A stretch of DNA of 18,090 nt from Caldifarciminota bacterium (GTDB lineage Bacteria > Hydrothermota > Hydrothermia > B15-G9 > WFZT01): contig JALSOY010000038.1 of the NCBI GenBank assembly GCA_026986235.1, positions 1 through 18,090 of the forward strand, written 5' to 3'. Below are positions 1 through 6,037 of this stretch, one piece after another (positions within the stretch are counted from its first letter, which is position 1; each line of letters starts with the position of its first letter). A program made the translations under genes and the position numbers. The notes under the pieces were generated by a model, which ran no database searches, was not told the DNA's origin, and was given only the letters and a program-made list of their open reading frames with translations.

Positions 1-825
1 AAACCCGGATATGGCCTGAACATCCGAATAGATTACAGTATCCCCGGGGAGTTTCCTTAATTCAAGGTGAACGGATGTCGTCACAGTGTCCGTACCACCG
101 TTCAATATTTCAACTTCCAGAGATAGATGAAAACCGGAGGGAAAAATGGAGGTATCCGGATAAACGAAATCGGAGGGAAAAACATCTATTAAGTGCACAT
201 CACCGGGCCTGTAAAACATAACAGTTAAACTATCGTGGGGCTCAAAAGGACTACCGTTGTATATGTATGGCAGGAAAAAACCATTTTCTCCACTACCACC
301 CTGAATTCCTATTGTTGAAGAATTCCTCGGTTCCCCGACATGAAGGTAACTGAAAGCCAGGTTCCCATTCCGGAACAGAATGACTTCAAATGTATAAGGG
401 CCACCATTTCCATAATGCGGGATATTTTGCCATTGTATAACAAAAGCATCCAGAGTTGAATCATAAAACGAAAGGACGCATCCACCGTTTGCAGGGTTCA
501 GGTCATCCCAGAAAGGAGCTATCAAATTGTTAAGAAATGTATCAGGAATGGAAACATTGGAGGCTGACCTCGTGTTGGTTGATGTAAGAAATCCGTTTGA
601 CACCACATATATCTGCCTTATCGTGGAATTGTAAAAGGGGAAAGGGAAAGGAAGGGAAATTAAAGAGTTGTCATCGTCGGCCAGTGTCAAAGTCTCAGCA
701 TTTACGGGCTCAACCCATAAAAATTCAGGTCCGATGGTATCAGAGTCGAGAAAGTAATATCCAAAGTTATCGCTTCCAGTATGACCCTGGCTTATCAGAA
801 GAACAGCAACAATCAAATAGCTCAT
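1..825 (-). CDS. Secreted beta-sandwich / Ig-like surface protein, C-terminus cut by the window edge
   Basis: The reading frame is open from about 825 to base 1 with no stop, so the 3' end lies outside the window. Two in-frame ATGs exist, at 831 and 825. The ribosome binding site (minus-strand AGGAGG, plus positions 835-840) is 3 nt from the first and 9 nt from the second, so 825 is preferred. The N-terminus begins MSYLIVAVLLISQ, a short hydrophobic segment that looks like a signal peptide with little positive charge. Around residues 98-108 it has NLIAPFWDDLNP, preceded by a VSNGFLTST stretch. This is the pattern of beta-sandwich modules in large exported proteins. From about residue 205 (DVHLIDVFPSDFVYPDTSIF) an Ig-like/CARDB-like module seems to begin. 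The likely location is the cell surface or periplasm; the function is unknown. The export call is fairly safe, the domain names less so. Confidence 0.75.
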   Translation of the reverse strand, partial: MSYLIVAVLLISQGHTGSDNFGYYFLDSDTIGPEFLWVEPVNAETLTLADDDNSLISLPFPFPFYNSTIRQIYVVSNGFLTSTNTRSASNVSIPDTFLNNLIAPFWDDLNPANGGCVLSFYDSTLDAFVIQWQNIPHYGNGGPYTFEVILFRNGNLAFSYLHVGEPRNSSTIGIQGGSGENGFFLPYIYNGSPFEPHDSLTVMFYRPGDVHLIDVFPSDFVYPDTSIFPSGFHLSLEVEILNGGTDTVTTSVHLELRKLPGDTVIYSDVQAISGF

Positions 826-848
826 TTCCATGTACCTCCTTTCTGGGG

Positions 849-878
849 ATTATACCCTCAAACATTAGTAACTTTCAA
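849..878 (-). promoter_or_regulatory. Promoter of the left-edge surface protein gene
   Basis: On the minus strand there is TTGAAA (plus 873-878), an 18-nt spacer, and a perfect TATAAT (plus 849-854). The -10 box lies about 18 nt upstream of the first ATG, which leaves a short leader containing AAAGGAGG. This is a good match to a sigma70 promoter. Confidence 0.65.
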
Positions 879-946
879 TCGTGCTATCAGGTCCCCCGGA
901 TCACTCTCAAGTAAAATTTAGGGTATTCGAATAGTCCCGTTTGGCA

Positions 947-1057
947 AAAGGGGATTTTGCAGAACGAAATACCCCTATTCCAAAAAGGGGCCAGGGGGAT
1001 GACTACCGCCTGAAAATTCAATCTCCCTGTATCCCCCTTTTTCAGAAGAGGGAGGTC
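947..1057. repeat. Dispersed palindromic repeat, copy 1
   Basis: This stretch aligns over about 105 bp with 5356-5467. Shared blocks in the same order are GGGGATTTTG, CCCC(T)ATTC/CCCCCTTC, AGGGGGATG, TACCG, TTCAATC, CCCTGTATC and CCCTT. It contains several G-run/C-run inverted arms (AGGGGGAT against ATCCCCCTT) and so can fold into nested hairpins. No coding frame or transposase is present, so it looks like a REP- or MITE-type element. It lies just upstream of the KaiC-like gene promoter. Confidence 0.65.
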
Positions 1058-1111
1058 TTTTAATCTTTACCTTCCATGTCCACTTTCTCTGTGGAAGTTT
1101 TGTACTGACCA

Positions 1112-1144
1112 TTGACAAAATGCATTTTCACTTTTATTTATAAT
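1112..1144 (+). promoter_or_regulatory. Promoter of the KaiC-module operon
   Basis: TTGACA is at 1112-1117 and a perfect TATAAT at 1139-1144, 21 nt apart, which is longer than ideal. The alternative -10 TATTTA (1135-1140) has a 17-nt spacer. If TATAAT is used, transcription would start at about 1151, the A of the start codon, giving a leaderless mRNA. Confidence 0.5.
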
Positions 1145-1150
1145 ATCGCT

Positions 1151-2014
1151 ATGGAAAACATTATAAAGGAAAGCGTAAAAAATTTGAGTGAGGTAGGAAA
1201 AGAGGCTCCCAGGCTTGAGGGTGTACCATCAGGTGTTGAAGGCCTCGATGAGCTCTTTTTTACATCAAAGATTGAGGACGGAAAGGTGAAGAAGATCCCT
1301 CTTGGTGGTATTCCCCGCTACGCCGTGGTAAACCTTACCGGTATTTCTGACACGGGGAAGTCCTTGATGGTGGAGCAATTCGCAGTTAAGCAGGCATCAC
1401 TTGGTAAAAGGGTGGCATTTATCACGGTTGAAACGCCAGCCACATTTCTTTCCATCGGCCTGAAGGAGCGGGCGAGAGCCATGGGGATAGAGGATACAAA
1501 GGCCGTTGAAGATAATGTTTACATCATCGATGCTGCAAGTTACGGGGCACTCCGGGAAGACCTGAAAGTTTTACTCGACACCCTTGCTTATACCATAAAA
1601 ACTTACAGGATCAAGTACACGGTGGTTGACTCTGTTACCGGACTATACGAAGCCAGGGAGATGCTTGCCAGGACATTCGTGAGGCAGATATTCAACTTTC
1701 TTAAAAAGTGGTATCAAACGGCTCTTCTCGTTTCTCAGAAAAGGTCAGGGCACGAGGAGTTTTCTGCAGAGGCGGCGGGCGGTTATGCCGTCTCCCACAT
1801 AGTTGACTGTACCATGGTGCTTACGAAGAAAATGATTCAGAGTCAGTACGACGAAAGGCTATACAAGCGTCCCATAGGAGAACTGATAAGGTTTTTCCGC
1901 ATTGACGGGTGCCGTATGTGCGGGCACGATACAGACACCCATGTGATGGAGATAACAGAGAGTGGTCTCGTGAAAATAGGTCCAAGACTCAAGGACCTGC
2001 TGAGAAAAACCTAA
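1151..2014 (+). CDS. KaiC-like RecA-fold ATPase (AF_0795-type KaiC domain protein)
   Basis: This 287-residue single-domain member of the KaiC/RecA superfamily begins with the family signature GVPSGVEGLDELF (residues 24-36). The Walker A motif GISDTGKS is at 64-71, a VETPA strand end at 92-96, and the Walker B strand ends at Asp160 (TVVDSVTG). The C-terminus has a CRMCGHD...H cluster that could bind metal. It probably binds ATP and acts as a regulatory or signalling ATPase; clock function is not implied because the protein has one KaiC domain rather than two. The frame could start at a TTG at 1112, but that codon is part of the -35 box. The ATG at 1151 gives the usual family N-terminus. No Shine-Dalgarno precedes 1151. 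The next gene starts 15 nt after the stop. The family resembles TIGR03878 (recalled, not searched). Confidence 0.85.
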   Translation: MENIIKESVKNLSEVGKEAPRLEGVPSGVEGLDELFFTSKIEDGKVKKIPLGGIPRYAVVNLTGISDTGKSLMVEQFAVKQASLGKRVAFITVETPATFLSIGLKERARAMGIEDTKAVEDNVYIIDAASYGALREDLKVLLDTLAYTIKTYRIKYTVVDSVTGLYEAREMLARTFVRQIFNFLKKWYQTALLVSQKRSGHEEFSAEAAGGYAVSHIVDCTMVLTKKMIQSQYDERLYKRPIGELIRFFRIDGCRMCGHDTDTHVMEITESGLVKIGPRLKDLLRKT

Positions 2015-2029
2015 AAGGGAGGTGAGAAC

Positions 2030-2641
2030 ATGCCGGTACTTCAGCCGGAGGAGATCAAAACATACGACATTGATACACTGGCAATCAGGGTATTTTTAAA
2101 GGCGCTTGAAATTCTTGGTGGACCCAGAAAGCTCATCGAATTGAGAAACCTTACATGGATAACCTCTCTCATGGAGGCATCTTACGCCATTGTACTTTCT
2201 GAAGAGGCTTTTAAAACAGAAGACGAGATAGCCGCTTTCCTTGGCCTTACCCGTCAAACTGTGAGAAACATTTTAAGGGCGGATCCCGAACTGGTGATGG
2301 CGAAAATTGAGGGCGAGCTTAAGGAGAAGACACCGAAGGCCCACACTGCAGGTGGACTTGCAAAGATTGCGTACAAAGAGATTAAGGAAGGCAGGGACAA
2401 CCTGAACATCTTTATCTTTGCGCTTCAGAGTGCATCTGAGACGCTTGGAATTACATGGCCAATTGAAGTTTTGAAGAGAATAAAAGGACTGGACTTCCCG
2501 GCAAACAGGGAGGAGCTTTTAGAAAGACTTTCCGGATTGAAGATAAAGGGGAAACCTGTTGAGGAAATTCTTGAGGGCATGAGATATCCCGTGAGAAGTC
2601 CAAGTGATTTGCTTCATCAGATAAGGGAGAGGCTTGAGTAA
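2030..2641 (+). CDS. KaiC-partner protein with HTH (near-KaiC domain family)
   Basis: This 203-residue soluble protein has GGGAGGTG eight nucleotides upstream of its ATG. Residues 63-84 (TEDEIAAFLGLTRQTVRNIL) form a clear helix-turn-helix of the sigma/MarR-like kind. AHTAGGLAKIAYKEIKEG follows at 104-121 and is strongly conserved-looking. The C-terminal part (about 143-203) is helical and charged. The architecture fits the near_KaiC_dom family (TIGR03879 as recalled), whose members are regularly encoded beside a KaiC-like ATPase and are presumed regulatory. Adjacency to the KaiC-like gene supports this. The HTH suggests DNA binding but does not prove it. No catalytic residues are visible. It is co-transcribed with the gene upstream and followed 5 nt after its stop by a GC-rich hairpin. 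Confidence 0.75.
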   Translation: MPVLQPEEIKTYDIDTLAIRVFLKALEILGGPRKLIELRNLTWITSLMEASYAIVLSEEAFKTEDEIAAFLGLTRQTVRNILRADPELVMAKIEGELKEKTPKAHTAGGLAKIAYKEIKEGRDNLNIFIFALQSASETLGITWPIEVLKRIKGLDFPANREELLERLSGLKIKGKPVEEILEGMRYPVRSPSDLLHQIRERLE

Positions 2642-2646
2642 AATCA

Positions 2647-2673
2647 GGGGGCGGCGCCGAAGGCGCCGCCCCC
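2647..2673. repeat. GC-rich intercistronic hairpin 1
   Basis: A perfect 12-bp inverted repeat, arms GGGGGCGGCGCC and GGCGCCGCCCCC, with a GAA loop. It starts 5 nt after a stop codon and is followed by an A-rich tract and then the ribosome binding site of the next gene. There is no U-tract on the plus strand, so it is not a standard terminator for this operon. Read on the minus strand the loop is a cUUCGg tetraloop. Its arms recur at 4438-4462. Confidence 0.8.
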
Positions 2674-2702
2674 AAAAATTAAAAAAATCAGGGAGGTGAA
2701 AA

Positions 2703-4430
2703 ATGGTTATTCTAAAAAGACACGCAGAACTCCTTCTGAGGGCAAGAGACGAGGGCGTTAAATTTGCAGATGTGATGGGTGACGACATCCAGTACCTGGA
2801 CCACCTCGACAAAATGGGTCTCATTGAGCTCGACGAAGAGGGAGTTTTTACCACTACATATTCAGGATCTCTCCTCGCTGAAACCGTTGAAAGAGTTCCT
2901 GAATTCGGAGGTATCCCCCTGAAAGATTGGGATGAAAACTTCAGATTTCTCGGTTCAGAAATTATTACCATGCTCTACACCGCAAGACAGGTGCAGGGGA
3001 AAACCCATAGTACTTTTAACGATGAACTGGAAAAAAGGGGCCTTGCAAATAATGGGCATCTTACTCCCCTCGCTTACAGTGTTATCGAACATTACGAAAA
3101 AGCACATCCAAGACTCGTTATTTCAAAGGAACTTGCCGGGGCATTGAAAAAAATGCCTCCAGGCCCCGGACAGACAAAGTTCTTAAACATTGATAAATTT
3201 CAGTTACTTGAACTTGAATCCATGCGACTCCTCTCTTTCAGCATTCCAAAAAGTGAAGTTTATTCCCTTTCAGGACTCGGTCAGCAGATAAGGGCGGCTG
3301 TAATCAACAGTGCCCCTGCTTACGATGTGGTCATCGATGAAAAGGTTTTGAAGCTTTTCTACGACCGCAGTTACAAAGAATCTCCAATTTTCCCGAAACT
3401 CGTTGCCATGGCTTTTGTTACGCCTGAAGGTGACCTCCTTCAGGCGGGGAAGCACCTGGTCTCAGCGTCAAATATTTACTTTGACGGACCTATAACGGTA
3501 AATCCATCGCTACACCTCGAACTTTTTGATATTTACACCCTGAAGGCGATTCGAGAGCTTGAGGAAGAGGGTGAGAAGGAGATCGACCGGGAAAAGATAA
3601 GATTGAGAGTAAAAAAGATGTTCGAGCTTGAAGACTTTGATCCGGCTCTCCACCTGCACAGATTACTTGCCCTGAGGCTCGTGGAATTAGATTTTTCTGA
3701 AACTACGGAGATTTTTAAACTCTCCGACTGGGGCAGGGAGGTTTACGAACACCAGAAGCTTTCCGAAAGGGCCGTACCCGCTCACGCTGTTAAGTCCATA
3801 ACGCTTACGAGGATGGAGTTTACGGCGCCTGAATTTAGCTGGTTTACAGATGGGGAGAAGGCAGGATTGACGGGAAATGGATACCCCTCGAGGGCGGGTT
3901 TGACATATGCAAAAATTGCATCCAATGCGGAGAAAATTCCATTTGTTGAAAACATCGAGCTCAAGGCACTCAGGATACTGCCTCTTTTCAATGGAAGTTA
4001 TGTTGAAGACCTGGAGAGGTACTGGAAGGAGGATAAACCTCTAACGGAGGTACTATCATCACTGGATGCAGACGGGATAGTGGATCTGTTGCCCGGTAAC
4101 GCTGTGGTTTTGACCGGTGCCGGAAGGTTGATAAAAAGGGCGCTCCAGTCTGTTCCTGATTCTGTTCAATATCCTGTTCACCCGCTGCTTGTAAAGATCC
4201 TTGATAAGGTTGAAAGGGAGATGAGTGCCGGAGAGGATTTATCGGGGGCTCTCAAGAAAGCGGAGAGGGAACTGGGTGTACCTTCGAAGTTGTTTGAGGA
4301 TCTTGTACTATTTGCAAAGAGGGTCAGGTATATAGGAGCGAGGAATTTAACGCCTCACGGCAGGTACCTTGTGGAGGCGTTCAGGGAGTTATCTAAGATA
4401 AGGAAGGTATGGGAGGAAGTGCTGGTGTAG
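2703..4430 (+). CDS. DUF505-like protein with repeated winged-helix-like units
   Basis: This 575-residue soluble protein has no signal peptide or membrane segment; GGGAGGTG precedes its ATG. I believe it belongs to the DUF505 family (Pfam PF04458), known from archaea and thermophilic bacteria, but this is from memory of the start (MVILKRHAELL) and the context. A winged-helix-wing-like motif, a hydrophobic strand followed by xLTxxGxxLxEA, recurs at about residues 48-60, 119-131, 188-199, 338-350, 468-480 and 550-562. This suggests a chain of related small alpha/beta domains that might bind nucleic acid or act as a scaffold. No catalytic motif is visible. It lies between GC-rich hairpins, after the KaiC partner gene and before the membrane protease gene. 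The biochemical function is unknown. Confidence 0.75.
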   Translation: MVILKRHAELLLRARDEGVKFADVMGDDIQYLDHLDKMGLIELDEEGVFTTTYSGSLLAETVERVPEFGGIPLKDWDENFRFLGSEIITMLYTARQVQGKTHSTFNDELEKRGLANNGHLTPLAYSVIEHYEKAHPRLVISKELAGALKKMPPGPGQTKFLNIDKFQLLELESMRLLSFSIPKSEVYSLSGLGQQIRAAVINSAPAYDVVIDEKVLKLFYDRSYKESPIFPKLVAMAFVTPEGDLLQAGKHLVSASNIYFDGPITVNPSLHLELFDIYTLKAIRELEEEGEKEIDREKIRLRVKKMFELEDFDPALHLHRLLALRLVELDFSETTEIFKLSDWGREVYEHQKLSERAVPAHAVKSITLTRMEFTAPEFSWFTDGEKAGLTGNGYPSRAGLTYAKIASNAEKIPFVENIELKALRILPLFNGSYVEDLERYWKEDKPLTEVLSSLDADGIVDLLPGNAVVLTGAGRLIKRALQSVPDSVQYPVHPLLVKILDKVEREMSAGEDLSGALKKAERELGVPSKLFEDLVLFAKRVRYIGARNLTPHGRYLVEAFRELSKIRKVWEEVLV

Positions 4431-4437
4431 AATTTAT

Positions 4438-4462
4438 GGGGCGGCGCCTCCGGCGCCGCCCC
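4438..4462. repeat. GC-rich intercistronic hairpin 2
   Basis: A perfect 11-bp inverted repeat, arms GGGGCGGCGCC and GGCGCCGCCCC, with a TCC loop giving a cUCCGg (UNCG-type) tetraloop on the plus strand. It begins 7 nt after the stop of the upstream gene. It is followed by AAATTTTT, whose A's may pair with the TTT upstream of the stem, so a partial Rho-independent terminator or attenuator is possible here. The arms match hairpin 1; the loop suggests the element is inverted relative to it. Confidence 0.8.
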
Positions 4463-4487
4463 AAATTTTTAAAAAGGAGGTCAAGCC

Positions 4488-5342
4488 ATGTACGATCCAA
4501 TTTCTCTGCTCTTTCTCATAATTTTCCTGATAGGGCTGATTTATCCTCAACTACAACATAGATTTCTGGTGGGTGGAAGACTCTCTCTCATCAGAAAGCT
4601 TGAGAAGAAGAGAAATTCACGGGTCATAACGATGATTCACAGGCAGGAAAAGATAGGTCTCTTTGGAATCCCCTTTTTTAGATTCATTGACATAGAGGAC
4701 TCTGAAGAGATTCTAAGGGCAATAAGGATGACACCCAAGGATACGCCCATTGACCTTGTCCTTCACACACCGGGGGGACTTGTCCTTGCAGCTACCCAGA
4801 TAGCGAGGGCGCTTAAGGACCATCCTGCAAAGACAACGGTGATCGTCCCCCATTATGCGATGAGTGGTGGAACATTGATTGCTCTTGCCGCTGATGAAAT
4901 CATCATGGATCCTCACGCCGTTCTCGGCCCCGTCGATCCTCAGCTTTCGGATTCACAGGGCGGTGGTGCCGTACCTGCAGCTTCAATTGTAAAGGTGGTA
5001 GAAGAAAAGGGCGTTCAAAATGTTGAGGATGAGACGCTGATTAAGGCAGATGTGGCGAAAAAAGCACTGGACCAGGTGAAAAACATCGTTTACGACCTGC
5101 TCGAAGGAAAACTCGAAGATGAGAAGAGAGAAGAGATTGCAGAAAGACTTTCTCAGGGGTACTATACTCACGACTACCCCATTACAGTGGAGGAAGCCAA
5201 GGCTCTGGGACTCAAGGTCTCAACAGATGTTCCACAGGAGGTTTACGATCTGATGAATCTGTATCCGCAGGCACAGCACGGACGCCCGGGTGTGGAGTTT
5301 ATACCCGTGCCTTATAATCCAAAAAGTACAAACCACGGATAA
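4488..5342 (+). CDS. Membrane-anchored serine protease of the SDH proteinase (ClpP/crotonase-fold) family
   Basis: This 284-residue protein has AAAGGAGG 11 nt before its ATG. Residues 5-20 (ISLLFLIIFLIGLIYP) form one membrane helix. The rest resembles the serine dehydrogenase proteinase family (SDH_sah, PF01972), related to SppA and ClpP. LVLHTPGG at 90-97 would be the oxyanion-loop glycines. HYAMSGGT at 122-129 places the nucleophile at Ser126, followed by LAADEIIMDPHAVLGPVDPQ, the usual substrate-channel segment. A helical stretch rich in Lys and Glu (about 150-220) and a short tail complete it. The likely site is the inner face of the membrane, with degradation of membrane or regulatory proteins as the role. 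It closes the KaiC-like/DUF505 module, so its substrate may lie within that system; this is inference. The name of the founding member (serine dehydrogenase) does not define the substrate here. Confidence 0.85.
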   Translation: MYDPISLLFLIIFLIGLIYPQLQHRFLVGGRLSLIRKLEKKRNSRVITMIHRQEKIGLFGIPFFRFIDIEDSEEILRAIRMTPKDTPIDLVLHTPGGLVLAATQIARALKDHPAKTTVIVPHYAMSGGTLIALAADEIIMDPHAVLGPVDPQLSDSQGGGAVPAASIVKVVEEKGVQNVEDETLIKADVAKKALDQVKNIVYDLLEGKLEDEKREEIAERLSQGYYTHDYPITVEEAKALGLKVSTDVPQEVYDLMNLYPQAQHGRPGVEFIPVPYNPKSTNHG

Positions 5343-5355
5343 TCCACCTTTTATC

Positions 5356-5467
5356 AAGGGGGATTTTGAGTAACGAGGATCCCCCTTCAAAAGAAGGGAG
5401 AGATAAGGGGGATGTTTACCGTTTAATTTCAATCCCCCTGTATCTCCCTTCTCCAAGGGGGATGGCT
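5356..5467. repeat. Dispersed palindromic repeat, copy 2
   Basis: Homologous to 947-1057. Internal inverted arms include ATCCCCCTT (5379-5387) with AAGGGGGAT (5405-5413), and ATCTCCCTT (5442-5450) with AAGGGGGAT (5455-5463) around a 4-nt loop. A longer imperfect palindrome links AAGGGAGA...AGGGGGAT with ATCCCCCTGTATCTCCCTT. It sits between the protease gene and the spe operon promoter, where it could also help end transcription of the upstream operon. Confidence 0.65.
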
Positions 5468-5491
5468 GCCTCTTGAAAACAGCCTGTATCC

Positions 5492-5520
5492 TTGACAGTT
5501 AATCAGGGGGTTAATATAAT
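5492..5520 (+). promoter_or_regulatory. Consensus sigma70 promoter of the polyamine operon
   Basis: TTGACA (5492-5497), a 17-nt spacer and TATAAT (5515-5520) are an exact match to consensus, so this should be a strong constitutive promoter. The start site is predicted near 5527, giving a leader of about 110 nt before speD that contains a small ORF. Confidence 0.85.
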
Positions 5521-5546
5521 TCAATCCTCACCAAGGAGGTGTAAGT

Positions 5547-5606
5547 ATGTGTGAAGGAGACCTGTGTGTAGGTCGTGTAGGGATACTTTTCTGGGATAAC
5601 TGGTGA
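5547..5606 (+). CDS. Putative 19-residue leader peptide upstream of speD
   Basis: An ATG at 5547 is preceded, with 5 nt between, by AAGGAGGTG (5533-5541), the best ribosome binding site in the window. It opens 19 codons (MCEGDLCVGRVGILFWDNW) ending in TGA at 5604-5606. It lies about 20 nt downstream of the predicted start site and 32 nt before the speD start. A 5-bp hairpin (GACCT at 5559-5563, AGGTC at 5570-5574) lies within it. I recognise no family. It could be a regulatory upstream ORF controlling the polyamine genes through ribosome stalling or coupling, or the remnant of a lost gene. Coding status is inferred only from the promoter, ribosome binding site and position. Confidence 0.5.
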   Translation: MCEGDLCVGRVGILFWDNW

Positions 5607-5638
5607 ATAGGCAAAAAACAAAAAAGGAGGTATGAGAA

Positions 5639-6037
5639 GTGAAGAAAGCACTGGGGACCCACATCATTGTAGAACTCTTTGACTGCAATCCTGAAACCCT
5701 CACCAATAAAGATTATGTTGAGAGAGCCCTCGTAAGGGCGGCTCAGGAATCCAACGCAAAGATCGTTGATTACTTTTTCCATCAGTTCCAGCCTTACGGA
5801 GTTTCTGGAGTGGTGGTAATTGAAGAGAGTCATTATACCATTCACACATGGCCTGAGCACGGATTTGCTGCCGTTGACCTTTTCTACTGTGCGGACGACA
5901 TCGACATTGACAGGGCAATAGAGGTGTTAAGAGAGGAGTTTCAACCTGACAGAATCAGTACGGTTGAACTAAAAAGAGGTCTTCTACCCGATGTAACCAG
6001 GGAAAAGGCAAAGGTTGAATTAACGGCTGAGGTATGA
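5639..6037 (+). CDS. speD: S-adenosylmethionine decarboxylase proenzyme (class 1B)
   Basis: This 132-residue enzyme decarboxylates AdoMet to give the aminopropyl donor for spermidine synthesis. It is the short Thermotoga/archaeal type, which self-cleaves to form a pyruvoyl group. The cleavage motif EESHYTIHTWPEHG is present: Glu63|Ser64 is the predicted scissile bond and Ser64 becomes pyruvate. His69 and Cys84 (LFYC) match the catalytic His and Cys of the Thermotoga enzyme. The start is GTG at 5639, 8 nt after AGGAGG. An ATG at 5632 is only 1 nt from that site and opens a different 16-codon frame. The gene follows a consensus promoter and a small leader ORF, and its stop overlaps the next start by 4 nt (ATGA). 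It heads an operon holding the rest of the pathway. Confidence 0.95.
   Translation: MKKALGTHIIVELFDCNPETLTNKDYVERALVRAAQESNAKIVDYFFHQFQPYGVSGVVVIEESHYTIHTWPEHGFAAVDLFYCADDIDIDRAIEVLREEFQPDRISTVELKRGLLPDVTREKAKVELTAEV

Larger units (their letters stand above)
826..1150. other. Divergent intergenic region
   Basis: This gap of about 325 bp separates the minus-strand surface protein from the plus-strand KaiC-like gene. It holds the minus-strand promoter (849-878), a dispersed palindromic repeat (947-1057), a short inverted repeat CTTCCA/TGGAAG (1071-1076 and 1092-1097) that could be an operator, and the plus-strand promoter (1112-1144). An open frame at 597-914 overlaps it but runs antisense to the surface-protein gene, has no ribosome binding site and has low-complexity composition. 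I see no gene here. Confidence 0.6.

Noticed and set aside
597..914. 105-codon plus-strand frame at the left end
   Set aside because: It is antisense to the surface-protein gene, which has a signal-like start, ribosome site and promoter. The plus frame has none of these and has odd composition.
947..1057. G-run/C-run repeats as a CRISPR array
   Set aside because: Copies are single, diverged and kilobases apart, without regular spacers or cas genes.
1071..1097. CTTCCA/TGGAAG inverted repeat as an operator for the KaiC module
   Set aside because: Arms of 6 bp spaced 15 nt apart are expected by chance, and only one copy is seen. It is mentioned in the intergenic entry but not called as a site.
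1112..1150. TTG start adding 13 residues to the KaiC-like protein
   Set aside because: The TTG is part of a TTGACA box, the added residues are unlike the family, and no ribosome site precedes it.
2647..2673. GC-rich hairpin 1 as a Rho-independent terminator of the upstream genes
   Set aside because: It is followed on the plus strand by A-rich, not T-rich, sequence, and the next gene has no promoter of its own that I can see.
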